A DNA stretch of 64,000 bases, from positions 124,001 through 188,000 of the forward strand of contig VMER01000001.1 of the NCBI GenBank assembly GCA_007375645.1. Reading direction: 5' to 3'. Both the position numbers and the translations under genes were made by a program. Source of the DNA: Parcubacteria group bacterium LiPW_15 (lineage in GTDB: Bacteria; Patescibacteria; Paceibacteria; UBA6257; 2-01-FULL-56-20). Of the stretch, positions 7,502-16,742 are shown piece after piece; position 1 is the first letter of the stretch, and the number at the start of each line of letters is the position of its first letter. Under the pieces are notes generated by a model, which saw only the letters and a program-made list of their open reading frames with translations, made no database searches and was not told where the DNA came from.

Positions 7502-8887
7502 ATGGCGGCGGAAATAGTTTTTTCGCTTTTCTCGGGATTTATCTTAGGCGTTGTCGCGAGCGGTTCGGGAGTTAACATCTATACCGGCATTGTCGGATTT
7601 TTTATCGTAATCGCCGCCAGCTTTTTCTTGAGGCGAAATCTTACAAAATACTTCGCCGTAGCTCTAGCCGCGTTTCTTTTGGGCTTCTTTTATTTTGTTT
7701 TATATGGGAAATTAGCCAGTGCGAAATATCCTAGTTTTGGAGTGAAAATCGCTATGGAGGTTATTGTCACGGGAGAAACGAGGATAAGCGGGACAGTTCA
7801 GCGGACAAAAGCCAAGCTGCTGCCACCATACGGCGGGGCGATAGATCTGGTTTCAAACGAAGGAATCCTTTTGGAATATGGCGACAGGATAAAATTTGAA
7901 GCCGCGCTTAACCCGGATAAGTATTCCACTCGTCCGGCGGCGAGAGTATACGCCCCGGAAATTGTTTCCAAAAATAACGGTTCGGGGCTCAAGCAATCGC
8001 TTCTGGGACTAAAAACAAATCTGCTCAAATCTCTCAAAGAAAATCTATCACCGCCCTCGGCCGCGCTCATGGGCGGACTTCTCTTGGGCGATAGGAATAG
8101 CTTTTCCGCGGACTTTAAAACCGCGATGAAGGGGAGCGGGACGACCCACCTGGTCGCGCTTTCGGGGTTCAATATAACGATCCTTGTAAACGCCATAGCG
8201 CTGGCCCTTGGCTCATTTTTGTCCCGCAAAATGCGCTTCGCGCTTTCGATAATGATCATCATCCTTTTTATCGTAATGGTCGGGGCGGAAGCGTCGGTCG
8301 TTCGGGCGGGGATTATGGGCGCGCTTCTCTTAATTTCCCAAGAGAGCGGAAGAATATATTCGCCGAGAAACGCAATAGCTTTTGCCGGATTTGCGATGAC
8401 CGCTTGGGATCCGAATAACGTTTTCGATATCGGATTTATCCTTTCTTTTGTGAGCCTAATGGGAATCGTATATATTCTGCCGGCCGTTAAAAACACATTT
8501 TTGCCGGGGAAAAATCCGAAAGGAATCGAGGAAGCGGCGCTTATGACCGTTTCCGCCCAGGCGGCGGTGTTGCCGATAGCCATAAAAACCTTCGGCGGGT
8601 TTTCTTTAACCGCGATAATTTCCAATTCGCTTATCACCGGTTTTGTTCCATACGCGATGCTTTCCGGATTTTTGGTTGCTGTCGCCGATTTCTTTTCGGC
8701 CGCCCTCTCATTTTTCTTCGGTTTTTTCGCCGAGATAGGTATGAAATATTTTATCTTTATAATCGAATTCTTCTCGCGGGTTCGTCTGCCCTTCGGAGAT
8801 TTCCTAAACATTCCTTACGCCGCGGCAATTTATTACATATGTCTTATAATTTTTGTATATGCAGGGATTACCAAAGTTAAGCAATAG
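7502..8887 (+). CDS. comEC: ComEC/Rec2 channel domain (N-terminal half)
   Basis: This is the DNA-uptake channel of natural transformation: a polytopic membrane protein that moves single-stranded DNA into the cytoplasm. It has N-terminal helices, an OB-like soluble part (about residues 85-155) and then the Competence domain, recognisable by GGLLLGDRNSF and GTTHLVALSGFNITIL and followed by about seven helices. It stops before the metallo-beta-lactamase domain, which the next gene encodes. I chose ATG 7502 because the frame upstream runs through the terminator at 7435-7464. Its 3' end overlaps the next gene by 29 bp. Confidence 0.92.
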   Translation: MAAEIVFSLFSGFILGVVASGSGVNIYTGIVGFFIVIAASFFLRRNLTKYFAVALAAFLLGFFYFVLYGKLASAKYPSFGVKIAMEVIVTGETRISGTVQRTKAKLLPPYGGAIDLVSNEGILLEYGDRIKFEAALNPDKYSTRPAARVYAPEIVSKNNGSGLKQSLLGLKTNLLKSLKENLSPPSAALMGGLLLGDRNSFSADFKTAMKGSGTTHLVALSGFNITILVNAIALALGSFLSRKMRFALSIMIIILFIVMVGAEASVVRAGIMGALLLISQESGRIYSPRNAIAFAGFAMTAWDPNNVFDIGFILSFVSLMGIVYILPAVKNTFLPGKNPKGIEEAALMTVSAQAAVLPIAIKTFGGFSLTAIISNSLITGFVPYAMLSGFLVAVADFFSAALSFFFGFFAEIGMKYFIFIIEFFSRVRLPFGDFLNIPYAAAIYYICLIIFVYAGITKVKQ

Positions 8888-9731
8888 AACATTCGTTTTT
8901 GCCGCGGTCCTGTTGTTAGGACTTTGTTTTTTCGCGCGGGCAAATCTCAAGGCTTCCGGGCCTGCCACAGGGTTTTATTTTTTGGACGTAGGGCAGGGAG
9001 ATTCCGAACTTGCGATTGCCGAAAACGGAGCGAAGATTCTAACCGACGCGGGGCAGGGTTCCCGGGTGGTGGGTGCGCTCGGAAAAATCCTGGGTTCCGC
9101 CGACAAATATATAGATCTGGTTTTAATTTCTCATCCGCAGCTGGACCACTACGGAGGGATGAGATACGTTTTGGATTCTTATGATCTCGGGGCGGTTTTG
9201 ACCAACGGCCGCGAACCGCAGGTAATTTCGGCGGAATGGGCGGATATGAAAAAGAAACTGAGCGAGAAGAATGTTCCCATGATAACTATCGGGAAGGGCG
9301 ATTCAATAAAACTGGGGGAGGACGGGATAAGGATAATTTCTCCGGATAAGTTGCTTCTTGCGGGGAAAGACGAAAATGAAGCCGCGCTCGTTCAAAAAAT
9401 GACCGTGGGAGGAGTTTCCGCTCTTTTTACGGGAGACATAGGAAAAAAGACGGAAGCGAGATTATCATATAACAGCGACCTGCGCTCCGATATTCTAAAG
9501 ATAGCCCATCACGGATCAAAATATTCCGTAAGCGCGCAGTTTTTGGATGCGGTTAAACCGATCTTGGCGGTCATCGAGGTCGGTAAAAACAGCTATGGCC
9601 ACCCATCCAAAGAGGCCCTTAGATCCTTAGCGGATAACGATATTCCGGTTCTTCGAACGGATCTCTTTGGCACCGTTTCGGCGCTGTTCGGGGCAGGGGA
9701 ACTTAAGATCTCGACGGAAAAAGGCAAATAA
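8859..9731 (+). CDS. ComEC-type metallo-beta-lactamase domain protein (C-terminal half)
   Basis: A 290-residue protein with one N-terminal membrane helix and an MBL-fold domain: FLDVGQGDS, the metal motif SHPQLDHYGG (H-x3-DH), FTGDIG and AHHGSKYS. In single-chain ComEC this domain is fused to the channel and is thought to degrade the non-transported strand. Here it is a separate gene starting at ATG 8859 inside the channel gene, so the halves probably assemble in the membrane. Both reading frames are intact with their own starts, so this is a gene split rather than a sequencing frameshift. Confidence 0.9.
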   Translation: MQGLPKLSNRTFVFAAVLLLGLCFFARANLKASGPATGFYFLDVGQGDSELAIAENGAKILTDAGQGSRVVGALGKILGSADKYIDLVLISHPQLDHYGGMRYVLDSYDLGAVLTNGREPQVISAEWADMKKKLSEKNVPMITIGKGDSIKLGEDGIRIISPDKLLLAGKDENEAALVQKMTVGGVSALFTGDIGKKTEARLSYNSDLRSDILKIAHHGSKYSVSAQFLDAVKPILAVIEVGKNSYGHPSKEALRSLADNDIPVLRTDLFGTVSALFGAGELKISTEKGK

Positions 9732-9751
9732 GGCAAGAGGGGTTGCCCTAA

Positions 9752-9760
9752 TGATATAAT
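9752..9760 (+). promoter_or_regulatory. Extended -10 (TGATATAAT)
   Basis: TGA-TATAAT ends 9 nt before ATG 9770, with no convincing -35. It is one of the near-leaderless starts described in the findings. Confidence 0.65.
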
Positions 9761-9769
9761 GTATTAAAG

Positions 9770-11251
9770 ATGACGCTCCTTATTAAAAACGTAAAAGTTT
9801 TAGGCGGAGTGAAAGATTTTGGCGATCACTCCGACGTTTTTGTGGTGGGCGACAAGATCTCCGCGATAGGAACTTTTCCGCAGAAAGACGCGGATCTGGT
9901 GCTTGACGGGCAGGGCGGATATTTGGCTCCCGGCTTTATTGACGTCGGTTCCACGGCCGACCACTACTTGGATATTTTTGAAGACCCGTCCGCTGAGCAT
10001 CTTTTGGCGCAGGGAATAACCACGATTGTCGGCGGACAATGCGGATTTTCTTTAGCACCTCTTCTTTACGGGCGATTGGACATGATCCGCAAGTGGACGG
10101 ATGTGGATAAATTGAATATCGACTGGCATACGATGAAGGAATTTTTTGCGAGCCTCAAGAAGCGAAAGATGGGAATTAATTTTGCGACTTTTACCGGACA
10201 TTTGACCGTGCGGCAAGAACTTGTGGGAGACGCGGATCGCGATCTTACCCAAAACGAACTCGCGGTCTTTAAAAAAGTTATTGACGGTTCGCTCTCCCAT
10301 GGAAGCGTCGGTGTTTCTTTCGGACTCGAATATTCTCACGGGAAGGGAACGCCGTTCAAAGAAATAAAGATGCTCGCGGATTGCGTGGCCAAAGCCAACG
10401 GGGTCTGCGCCGTGCATTTGAGGAAACGCGACAAAGAGATCGCGGAAGCGTTTGAAGAGGCGAAAGCGCTCGCGGAAACCACGAAGGTTAAAGTGCTGGT
10501 CAGCCACTTTTCTCCGATGATCGGAGCGGAATCGGAATACGAAAAAGTGCTCTCCGAGCTCTACGATATTCCGGCGGAAACGGAACTTTATCTTACCGCC
10601 AGGCCATTTGAAGAAAATATCGTGCCGATCTATTTTATGCTTCCCGGCTGGGCGCAAAAAGGGAGCTTGGAAGAAATGCTCGCTTCCGTGAAAGACGAGT
10701 GGCTGTCTTCAAGGGTCATGAAAGATATTCCGCAGCTGGACCCGGAAAAAGTCCGGGTGCTCAAGGCGGTCAAGAATGAGAGCCTTGAAGGGAAAAGCAT
10801 TAAGGAGCTCATGGAAATTTTCGGACTTAGCACTTTCGCCGAAACTCTGCGCAAGGTTATGATCACAACCGGTTTGCGCGCCACGGTGACTTTGGGAGAA
10901 TTGGATCCGAAACTTTTGATCGCTACCTGGAAGAATCCGCGCACAATGGTCGGAACTTTCGCTCCCAAGGCGATGTCCTCCAATTCCACACTCATGCATT
11001 TCTTGGGAAGGATCGAAAAAGAAGAATTGCTTTCTCTCGAGGACGCGGTTTGGAAAGTTTCCGGTTTTCCCGCAAAAGTTTTCGGCTTTAAAGGCAGGGG
11101 GAGGGTTGGCGAAGGATATTTTGCGGATCTAACCGTATTCAAAAATGGAGAAGTAAAATTCACCATCCTGGGCGGAAATCTGGCTTATCGGCCCGGAGAG
11201 AAAGCCGGACTCTTCGGAGAACCAAAATTGCATACGAAAAATGGCTTTTAG
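9770..11251 (+). CDS. N-acyl-D-amino-acid deacylase-like amidohydrolase with altered metal site
   Basis: A 493-residue protein with the amidohydrolase start (LAPGFIDVG) and segments of the D-aminoacylase/dihydroorotase group: TTIVGGQCGFS, GVSFGLEYSHG, VHLRKRD and VSHFSPM. The HxH normally found after GFID is absent; the sequence is GSTADHY. The C-terminal Asp usual in active members is not evident. The Cys (C91) and the two later His of the second metal site are kept. It may be a one-metal enzyme acting on D-amino-acid or muropeptide material, or a non-catalytic relative. It overlaps ftsW by 11 bp, which links it to cell-wall genes. Confidence 0.75.
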   Translation: MTLLIKNVKVLGGVKDFGDHSDVFVVGDKISAIGTFPQKDADLVLDGQGGYLAPGFIDVGSTADHYLDIFEDPSAEHLLAQGITTIVGGQCGFSLAPLLYGRLDMIRKWTDVDKLNIDWHTMKEFFASLKKRKMGINFATFTGHLTVRQELVGDADRDLTQNELAVFKKVIDGSLSHGSVGVSFGLEYSHGKGTPFKEIKMLADCVAKANGVCAVHLRKRDKEIAEAFEEAKALAETTKVKVLVSHFSPMIGAESEYEKVLSELYDIPAETELYLTARPFEENIVPIYFMLPGWAQKGSLEEMLASVKDEWLSSRVMKDIPQLDPEKVRVLKAVKNESLEGKSIKELMEIFGLSTFAETLRKVMITTGLRATVTLGELDPKLLIATWKNPRTMVGTFAPKAMSSNSTLMHFLGRIEKEELLSLEDAVWKVSGFPAKVFGFKGRGRVGEGYFADLTVFKNGEVKFTILGGNLAYRPGEKAGLFGEPKLHTKNGF

Positions 11252-12350
11252 AGGGATCAAGTCCGGACGAAAACCGGACATATTTTTAATGGCGCTTTTG
11301 GCCCTCCTTGTCTTGGGCGGATTGTTCATTCTGGCCAGCGCGTCATCGGAGCTCGGGCGCATAAAGTTCGGCGACAGTTATTATTATTTAAAACATCAGG
11401 CCGTTTACGGGCTTCTGCCGGGAGTTATCGGATTTCTGATTTGTTTTTTTCTGTCGTACCAGAATTTAAAAAAGCTGGCCTTTCCGCTTTTCATTTTTAA
11501 CCTCGCCCTGCTGACCCTCGTATTCACTAAGTTCGGCCTCTCAAGCGGGGGAGCGAGCCGTTGGCTGCAATTGGGGCCTATTTCCTTCCAACCCGCTGAA
11601 TTGTTGAAATTGTCTTTTATCATCTATATTTCCGCCTGGGTTGGAGGCCAGGCTAAGCGCACCGCCAGTTTTTTGGGCGGTTTTTTACCGTTCCTTGTGG
11701 CCTCGGGAATAATGGCCGGAATGTTGTTCTTACAGCCGGCAACGAGCACGGTAGTGATCCTTCTTGCTTCCGGCGGAATGGTTTATTTCTTGAGCGGGGC
11801 GGAATGGAAATATATTTTTATGGCCGCCGGGTTGATCGTCGTAATTTTGGGTTCGCTCATATATTTCACGCCCTACAGAATGAAAAGAATCGTGGGATTT
11901 TTGGATAAATCGTCTAATACTCAAACCATAAACTATCACGTGAATCAGGCGCTTATCGCGATAGGCTCGGGAGGAGCTTTCGGAATGGGTTACGGGAAAT
12001 CCACCGCAAAAGTAAATTATCTGCCGGCGGTCATTGATGATTCCATTTTTGCCGTAGTCGGCCAGGAATTGGGATTCCTCGGCACCGGGCTCATCACAAT
12101 TCTTTTCGGTATGCTGGTTTTCCGTTTGTTCTGGCTCGCAAAAAAAACTCGCGATAAGTTCGGCAGGAACATGCTCGTAGGCTTCGGTTCCATTATCGCT
12201 CTTCAGTCCCTGGTTAATATGGGCGCAATCTCCGGAATTCTACCGCTCACCGGCGTACCTCTTCCGTTCATAAGCTACGGAGGCACGGCGCTCGCGATAT
12301 TTATGACCATGGGCGGCATTTCGCTCAACATTTCCAAATATACGGGGTAA
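11241..12350 (+). CDS. ftsW: FtsW/RodA-type peptidoglycan glycosyltransferase
   Basis: A SEDS-family integral membrane protein (369 aa, about ten helices) that polymerises lipid II glycan strands at the septum or lateral wall. Family motifs are GSGGAFGMGYGKS, FAVVGQELGFLG and the C-terminal PLPFISYGGTA. It starts within the upstream gene and is followed 10 bp later by murG. The ftsW-murG-(murC) order is the classic division/cell-wall arrangement, which favours FtsW over RodA. Confidence 0.92.
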   Translation: MAFRGIKSGRKPDIFLMALLALLVLGGLFILASASSELGRIKFGDSYYYLKHQAVYGLLPGVIGFLICFFLSYQNLKKLAFPLFIFNLALLTLVFTKFGLSSGGASRWLQLGPISFQPAELLKLSFIIYISAWVGGQAKRTASFLGGFLPFLVASGIMAGMLFLQPATSTVVILLASGGMVYFLSGAEWKYIFMAAGLIVVILGSLIYFTPYRMKRIVGFLDKSSNTQTINYHVNQALIAIGSGGAFGMGYGKSTAKVNYLPAVIDDSIFAVVGQELGFLGTGLITILFGMLVFRLFWLAKKTRDKFGRNMLVGFGSIIALQSLVNMGAISGILPLTGVPLPFISYGGTALAIFMTMGGISLNISKYTG

Positions 12351-12360
12351 ACTTAAGTAA

Positions 12361-13509
12361 ATGACAAAGGTCAAAAAATATAAAATTGTTCTCGCGGGCG
12401 GAGGAACCGGCGGACACATCTACCCGCTTCTTGCCGTGGCCGAAGAATTAAGGGGTGTTTTTGAAAAGAACGGATATCTTTTGGAACTGCATTTTGTGGG
12501 AACCCCGGGCAAATTCGAAGACGAGATAAAAGCCGCGGGAATTAAAATACATAAAATACTCGCCGGAAAATTCAGAAGATATTTATCTTTCGGATACTTA
12601 ATAGACATCCCGAAAATATTTATCGGCCTCATTCAAGCGTTTTTAAAGATCTACGCCATCATGCCCGATGAAGTTTTTTCGAAAGGCGGTCCGGGCGCGT
12701 TTCAAACGGTTCTTGCCGCCAAGTTCTATATGATACCGGTTATGATCCACGAGTCCGACGCTTATCCGGGACTTACCAACTTGCTCTCGGCCCGTTTTGC
12801 GAAAAAGATCGCGATAAGTTTTCCTAATGTGGCGAAATATTTTAACCCGGCCAAAACCATCTTAACCGGAAATCCGCTCCGTCCTTCGCTTTTACGCCAG
12901 CGGTTGGAATCCGGAGCCGCGAAGGAGGCCCTCGGTTTTTCATCCGCTTCGCCGCTTGTTCTTATACTCGGCGGTTCGCAGGGTTCGGAACGCGTAAATG
13001 ACTTTATAATATCCGTTTTGAAAAATGTGATAATTGACGCGCAAATTTTGCATCAAACCGGCGCGGCCAATTACGAGCTTGTCCAAAAAGCGGCCCAGGC
13101 CACGCTTGTGGATGTGGCGGTTTCCGCGGAAGCGAAAAATCGTTATAAGGCGGTTTCGTTTCTCGTGGGAAAAGAAATGGCTTACGCGCTTTCGGCGGCG
13201 GATGTGGTGATCGGCCGCGCGGGAAGCGGAACTATTTTTGAGATCGCCGCATTCGGCAAACCTTCGATCCTTATCCCGCTTCCGGAAGCTGCGGGCGACC
13301 ATCAAAGAGAAAATGCTTATGCTTACGCCCAGACCGGCGCCGCGTATGTCACGGAGGAGTCTAATTTTTCGCCCAATATTTTGCTTTCGGGGATAAAGAG
13401 GCTAACCGGCGGGGGAGATCTCCCAAAGGCTATGGCAGAGGCAGCTCTAAAATTCGCTAAACCACAGGCCGCCGAGGCAATTGCGGCAGAAGTCTTCAAG
13501 CTTGCTTAG
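12361..13509 (+). CDS. murG: UDP-GlcNAc:lipid I N-acetylglucosaminyltransferase MurG
   Basis: MurG adds GlcNAc to lipid I on the inner membrane face to form lipid II. Seen are the N-terminal G-loop GGGTGGHIYPLLAVAEEL, a second glycine loop LGGSQGSERVN, and the donor-site region GRAGSGTIFEIAAFGKPSILIP followed by DHQRENA. The usual HEQNAVPG segment reads HESDAYPG here, a modest divergence. Length (382 aa) is slightly above usual. No terminator follows before the gltX promoter. Confidence 0.95.
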   Translation: MTKVKKYKIVLAGGGTGGHIYPLLAVAEELRGVFEKNGYLLELHFVGTPGKFEDEIKAAGIKIHKILAGKFRRYLSFGYLIDIPKIFIGLIQAFLKIYAIMPDEVFSKGGPGAFQTVLAAKFYMIPVMIHESDAYPGLTNLLSARFAKKIAISFPNVAKYFNPAKTILTGNPLRPSLLRQRLESGAAKEALGFSSASPLVLILGGSQGSERVNDFIISVLKNVIIDAQILHQTGAANYELVQKAAQATLVDVAVSAEAKNRYKAVSFLVGKEMAYALSAADVVIGRAGSGTIFEIAAFGKPSILIPLPEAAGDHQRENAYAYAQTGAAYVTEESNFSPNILLSGIKRLTGGGDLPKAMAEAALKFAKPQAAEAIAAEVFKLA

Positions 13510-13567
13510 GGCCTCTTGGCGGGCCATTTTGGGGCACAAAAGGGCTATTTAAAGGCCTAAATCGGCA

Positions 13568-13576
13568 TGTTATACT
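13568..13576 (+). promoter_or_regulatory. Extended -10 of gltX (TGT-TATACT)
   Basis: TGTTATACT ends exactly 6 nt before the gltX ATG, placing the expected transcription start at or next to the start codon. Confidence 0.65.
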
Positions 13577-13582
13577 CCAAAT

Positions 13583-15022
13583 ATGGAGCCGAAAGCATCA
13601 AAATCGGTCCGGGTTCGGTTTGCCCCGAGCCCCACAGGTCCCTTCCATTTGGGAAGTGCCCGAGCTGCGCTTTTCAATTGGATCTATGCCCGTCAACAGA
13701 ACGGTGTTTTTGTCTTGCGCATTGAGGATACCGACAAAGAACGTTCCAAAAAGGAGCATGAAGACGGGATCTTGGAATCCTTGCGCTGGCTTGGTCTTGA
13801 TTGGGACGAAGGACCGGATGTCGGCGGAGAATACGGACCGTATCGCCAGAGCGAACGAGAACCTATCTACGAAAAATATCTGAAGGAGCTTTTGGAAGCC
13901 GGAAAGGCGTATTACTGTTATTGCACCAAAGAAGAACTTGAGGCGCAAAAAGAAGCGATGATCGCCCAAGGTCTTCCGCCGAAATACAGCGGCCGTTGCC
14001 GGAACCTGGAATCGGCGCCCACCGATCGCAAACCGGAACTTATCCGCTTCAAAACTCCGGAAGTCAAAGTAGAGTTCAAAGATATGATCCGCGGAAGCAT
14101 GAGTTTTGACGCATCCTTATTCGGAGATATTCCGATAGCCAAAGATCTTCGTTCTCCGCTCTATAACTTCGCGGTGGTCATCGACGACGAGCTTATGAAG
14201 ATAACCCACGTTATCAGGGGCGAAGATCATCTCTCGAATACTCCGAAACAGATCCTGTTCGGGAAAGCTTTGGGTTTCTCGGAGCCGACATTCGCTCATC
14301 TGCCGCTCATTCTTTCTGCCGACCGAAGCAAGCTTTCCAAGCGCTACGCAGAAACTTCGCTTATTGAATATGAGAAACAAGGCTATCTTCCGGAAGCAAT
14401 GGTCAATTTTCTCGTTCTTTTAGGATGGCATCCTAAGGGCGATCGCGAAGTATTTAAGGTTTCGGAGCTCATTGAAACCTTTGATCTAAAGCGCGTTCAA
14501 AAAGCCGGAGCTATCTGGAACGAAGAAAAACTTTCTTGGTTGAACAGCGAACACATCCGCTCCATGGACACGGAAAAGCTAACCGCGCTGCTTAAGCCTT
14601 TTGTGATCGAGAAGTTTCCCGAAGCGGACGAAAAATTCCTTTTTAAGGTGGTAGCTGTGCAAAAAGACCGGCTTCGGACGCTTAAAGAATTCGCGGACAT
14701 CGCCGGATTCTTCTTTGAGTTGCCGGCTTACGAATGGGGATTGCTTGTTTGGAATAAAGAACCGCAGGAGAAGATAAAAGAATCTCTTCTCGCTACAGAA
14801 GAAGCTTTTAAAAATATTCCGGACGGCGAATTTACCAAAGAAAAAATAACCGACAGCCTAGCCTCTCTTGCCGAAGGTTTGGGCAGGGGAGTGGTCTTCT
14901 GGCCGCTGCGGGTATCCCTTTCCGGACAAAAAGCCTCACCGGACCCCGTGTCTATCGCTGAAACTTTAGGCAAAGAAGAATCGCTTCGGCGCATTGAAAA
15001 AGCAATTAAAAAACTTCCGTAA
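13583..15022 (+). CDS. gltX: Glutamyl-tRNA synthetase
   Basis: A class I aminoacyl-tRNA synthetase of 479 residues that charges tRNA-Glu (and tRNA-Gln if non-discriminating). The HIGH signature is in SPTGPFHLGSARAALFNW and the KMSKS signature is SKLSKRY. The catalytic insert RFKTPEV and the C-terminal anticodon-binding helical domain are present. No Shine-Dalgarno is seen. The start follows an extended -10 by 6 nt, so a leaderless message is likely. The peptidase gene follows after 7 bp. Confidence 0.96.
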   Translation: MEPKASKSVRVRFAPSPTGPFHLGSARAALFNWIYARQQNGVFVLRIEDTDKERSKKEHEDGILESLRWLGLDWDEGPDVGGEYGPYRQSEREPIYEKYLKELLEAGKAYYCYCTKEELEAQKEAMIAQGLPPKYSGRCRNLESAPTDRKPELIRFKTPEVKVEFKDMIRGSMSFDASLFGDIPIAKDLRSPLYNFAVVIDDELMKITHVIRGEDHLSNTPKQILFGKALGFSEPTFAHLPLILSADRSKLSKRYAETSLIEYEKQGYLPEAMVNFLVLLGWHPKGDREVFKVSELIETFDLKRVQKAGAIWNEEKLSWLNSEHIRSMDTEKLTALLKPFVIEKFPEADEKFLFKVVAVQKDRLRTLKEFADIAGFFFELPAYEWGLLVWNKEPQEKIKESLLATEEAFKNIPDGEFTKEKITDSLASLAEGLGRGVVFWPLRVSLSGQKASPDPVSIAETLGKEESLRRIEKAIKKLP

Positions 15023-15029
15023 GACCACG

Positions 15030-16322
15030 ATGACAGATCTTTTAAAAAAGACCTTTTCCGTAATTTCGACCCTCATAATTATTATGGGGCCGTCTAATTC
15101 TTTGGGCGCAACAACCGCGCCGCAGACGCGGGAAGAATTGGAACAGCAGATAAAAGACAGGTCCAAACAGCTGGAGACCTTGAATCAGGCTATCCAGACC
15201 ACTCAAAATACCCTGAAAGACGTTCAGGGCCAGAAAACCACGCTTCAAAAGGAAGTTAAAACCCTAGATACCTCGCTCAAACAATTGGATTTGAGCATTC
15301 AATCCGACCGGGTAAACGCGCAAAAAATAAATTACCAGATCGATTCCATCGACATGGATATCGAGGATATCGAGGCTTCCGTGCTGCAAAAAAACAGTTC
15401 TATTTCGGATCTTTTCCGCGAGCTTCAGAGGAATCAGGATAAAAATACGCTGATGATATTTTTGGAAAACAAGACTATCAGCGAAGGTCTTTTGGCAACA
15501 AAATCTTTGGAGGATATACGTTCTCAGCTCGCGGTGGATATCCAATCGCTTAAGGAGTTGAAGGATCAATATCGGCAAAAAATGGAAGATCTTAGCGTCA
15601 AACACAAAGAGCTGGTCTATCATGAAGAAAATTTGAAGAATCGCAAACAAATAACCGAAGAAACGAAGCAGGAAAGAGCCACGCTTTTGAGCCAGACCAA
15701 AGAGAAAGAAAGTGTTTATCAAAAACAGTTGGCCGATCTGAAAAAACTTCAGGAAGATATCGCGAATGAAATGGAGGCGATGGACGCCCAGCTCCGAAGC
15801 AAAGTTGATCCGAAGTTCTTGCCGCCGCTAAGTTCAGGAGTGCTGGGCTATCCCATTCAGGGAGATAAAAGCGATATGACTCAGAGCTATGGAGCAACGG
15901 CCTTCGCAAAATATGGATATAAGGGTAAGTGGCATAACGGTATAGATTTCGGCGTACCCATTGGAACTCCGATATTTGCCGCGGAGACAGGAATCATTCT
16001 TGCGACCGGGAATCAGGACTCATTCTGCTACAAAGGCGCATATGGAAAATTTGTTTTGATAAAGCACGAAAATAATTTAACGAGCCTTTACGGCCATCTT
16101 TCCAAATACATAGTTTCGCCCGGACAGAAAGTTGAGCGGGGACAGGTCATCGGTTATTCCGGAAAAACCGGTTACGCGACCGGACCGCATTTACATTTCT
16201 CGGTTTTTGCCACGCCGACTATTCCGCCTGCCACCGGCAAATATCCGGAAGGAATCAGCCCCTCCAAAAGCTGCGGCCCGATGCCATACGGCGGCGACTT
16301 GAATCCGTTGGGTTATCTCTAA
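15030..16322 (+). CDS. M23-family murein endopeptidase with long coiled coil (EnvC/NlpD-like)
   Basis: A secreted or membrane-tethered 430-residue protein: a signal-like hydrophobic segment (about residues 5-28), a coiled coil of roughly 220 residues rich in Q, K and E, then a LytM/M23 domain with HNGIDFGVPIGTP (H-x3-D) and TGPHLHFSVF (HxH). Active M23 enzymes cleave peptidoglycan cross-bridges; all zinc ligands appear to be present. The coiled coil suggests a regulated, division-associated role as in EnvC. I chose ATG 15030 over a TTG at 14994 because 15030 follows the gltX stop. Confidence 0.9.
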   Translation: MTDLLKKTFSVISTLIIIMGPSNSLGATTAPQTREELEQQIKDRSKQLETLNQAIQTTQNTLKDVQGQKTTLQKEVKTLDTSLKQLDLSIQSDRVNAQKINYQIDSIDMDIEDIEASVLQKNSSISDLFRELQRNQDKNTLMIFLENKTISEGLLATKSLEDIRSQLAVDIQSLKELKDQYRQKMEDLSVKHKELVYHEENLKNRKQITEETKQERATLLSQTKEKESVYQKQLADLKKLQEDIANEMEAMDAQLRSKVDPKFLPPLSSGVLGYPIQGDKSDMTQSYGATAFAKYGYKGKWHNGIDFGVPIGTPIFAAETGIILATGNQDSFCYKGAYGKFVLIKHENNLTSLYGHLSKYIVSPGQKVERGQVIGYSGKTGYATGPHLHFSVFATPTIPPATGKYPEGISPSKSCGPMPYGGDLNPLGYL

Positions 16323-16326
16323 AAAG

Positions 16327-16659
16327 ATGAAAGGAAAAATAATCCAAACTTTTGTCATAATTCTCGTCGCGCTCGCGGTCATCTATCTTTTTCAAAAAGA
16401 AATTTTGAATCTTCTTGGAAATGTGAGCGAGAGCGGCTTTAAAAATTATCTGGAAAGGGGAATCGCATTTTTGGCCGATCTGTTTGCCAGGTTGTTCGCT
16501 ATCATTAAGTCGATCTTCTCCTTCTTTGCCGGAATAGTTTTAAAGATAATCGGTAACGCTACCGAGTTATTTAAGCTCATAGACGGCATTTTGTGGGTCC
16601 TGGGTAAACTTTTTGCCCTTATTAAGGCCTTCTTTGGGTTCATTGCCGGCCTGGTTTAG
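16327..16659 (+). CDS. Small membrane protein (110 aa)
   Basis: A 110-residue hydrophobic protein with an N-terminal membrane helix (VILVALAVIYLF) and further amphipathic or hydrophobic segments rich in Phe, Leu, Ile and Ala. It lies 4 bp after the M23 gene and is probably translated with it. I do not recognise the family; accessory or anchoring function with the endopeptidase is possible. Confidence 0.65.
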   Translation: MKGKIIQTFVIILVALAVIYLFQKEILNLLGNVSESGFKNYLERGIAFLADLFARLFAIIKSIFSFFAGIVLKIIGNATELFKLIDGILWVLGKLFALIKAFFGFIAGLV

Positions 16660-16742
16660 AGATAGGTTCCGGTTCAGAACCTTGTCGCGCCCAGATCCGC
16701 ATTTAATTAAACTTCTGTCGTATAACGAACGGATAGAGTGTG

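Noticed and set aside
7798..8811. 337-codon minus-strand ORF opposite comEC
   Set aside because: It lies wholly antisense to the ComEC channel gene, is low-complexity, and has no ribosome-binding site; it is a shadow of the coding strand.
8853..8887. Frameshift in comEC
   Set aside because: Each half has its own start and intact domains, and the second begins with its own membrane helix; the split looks genuine.
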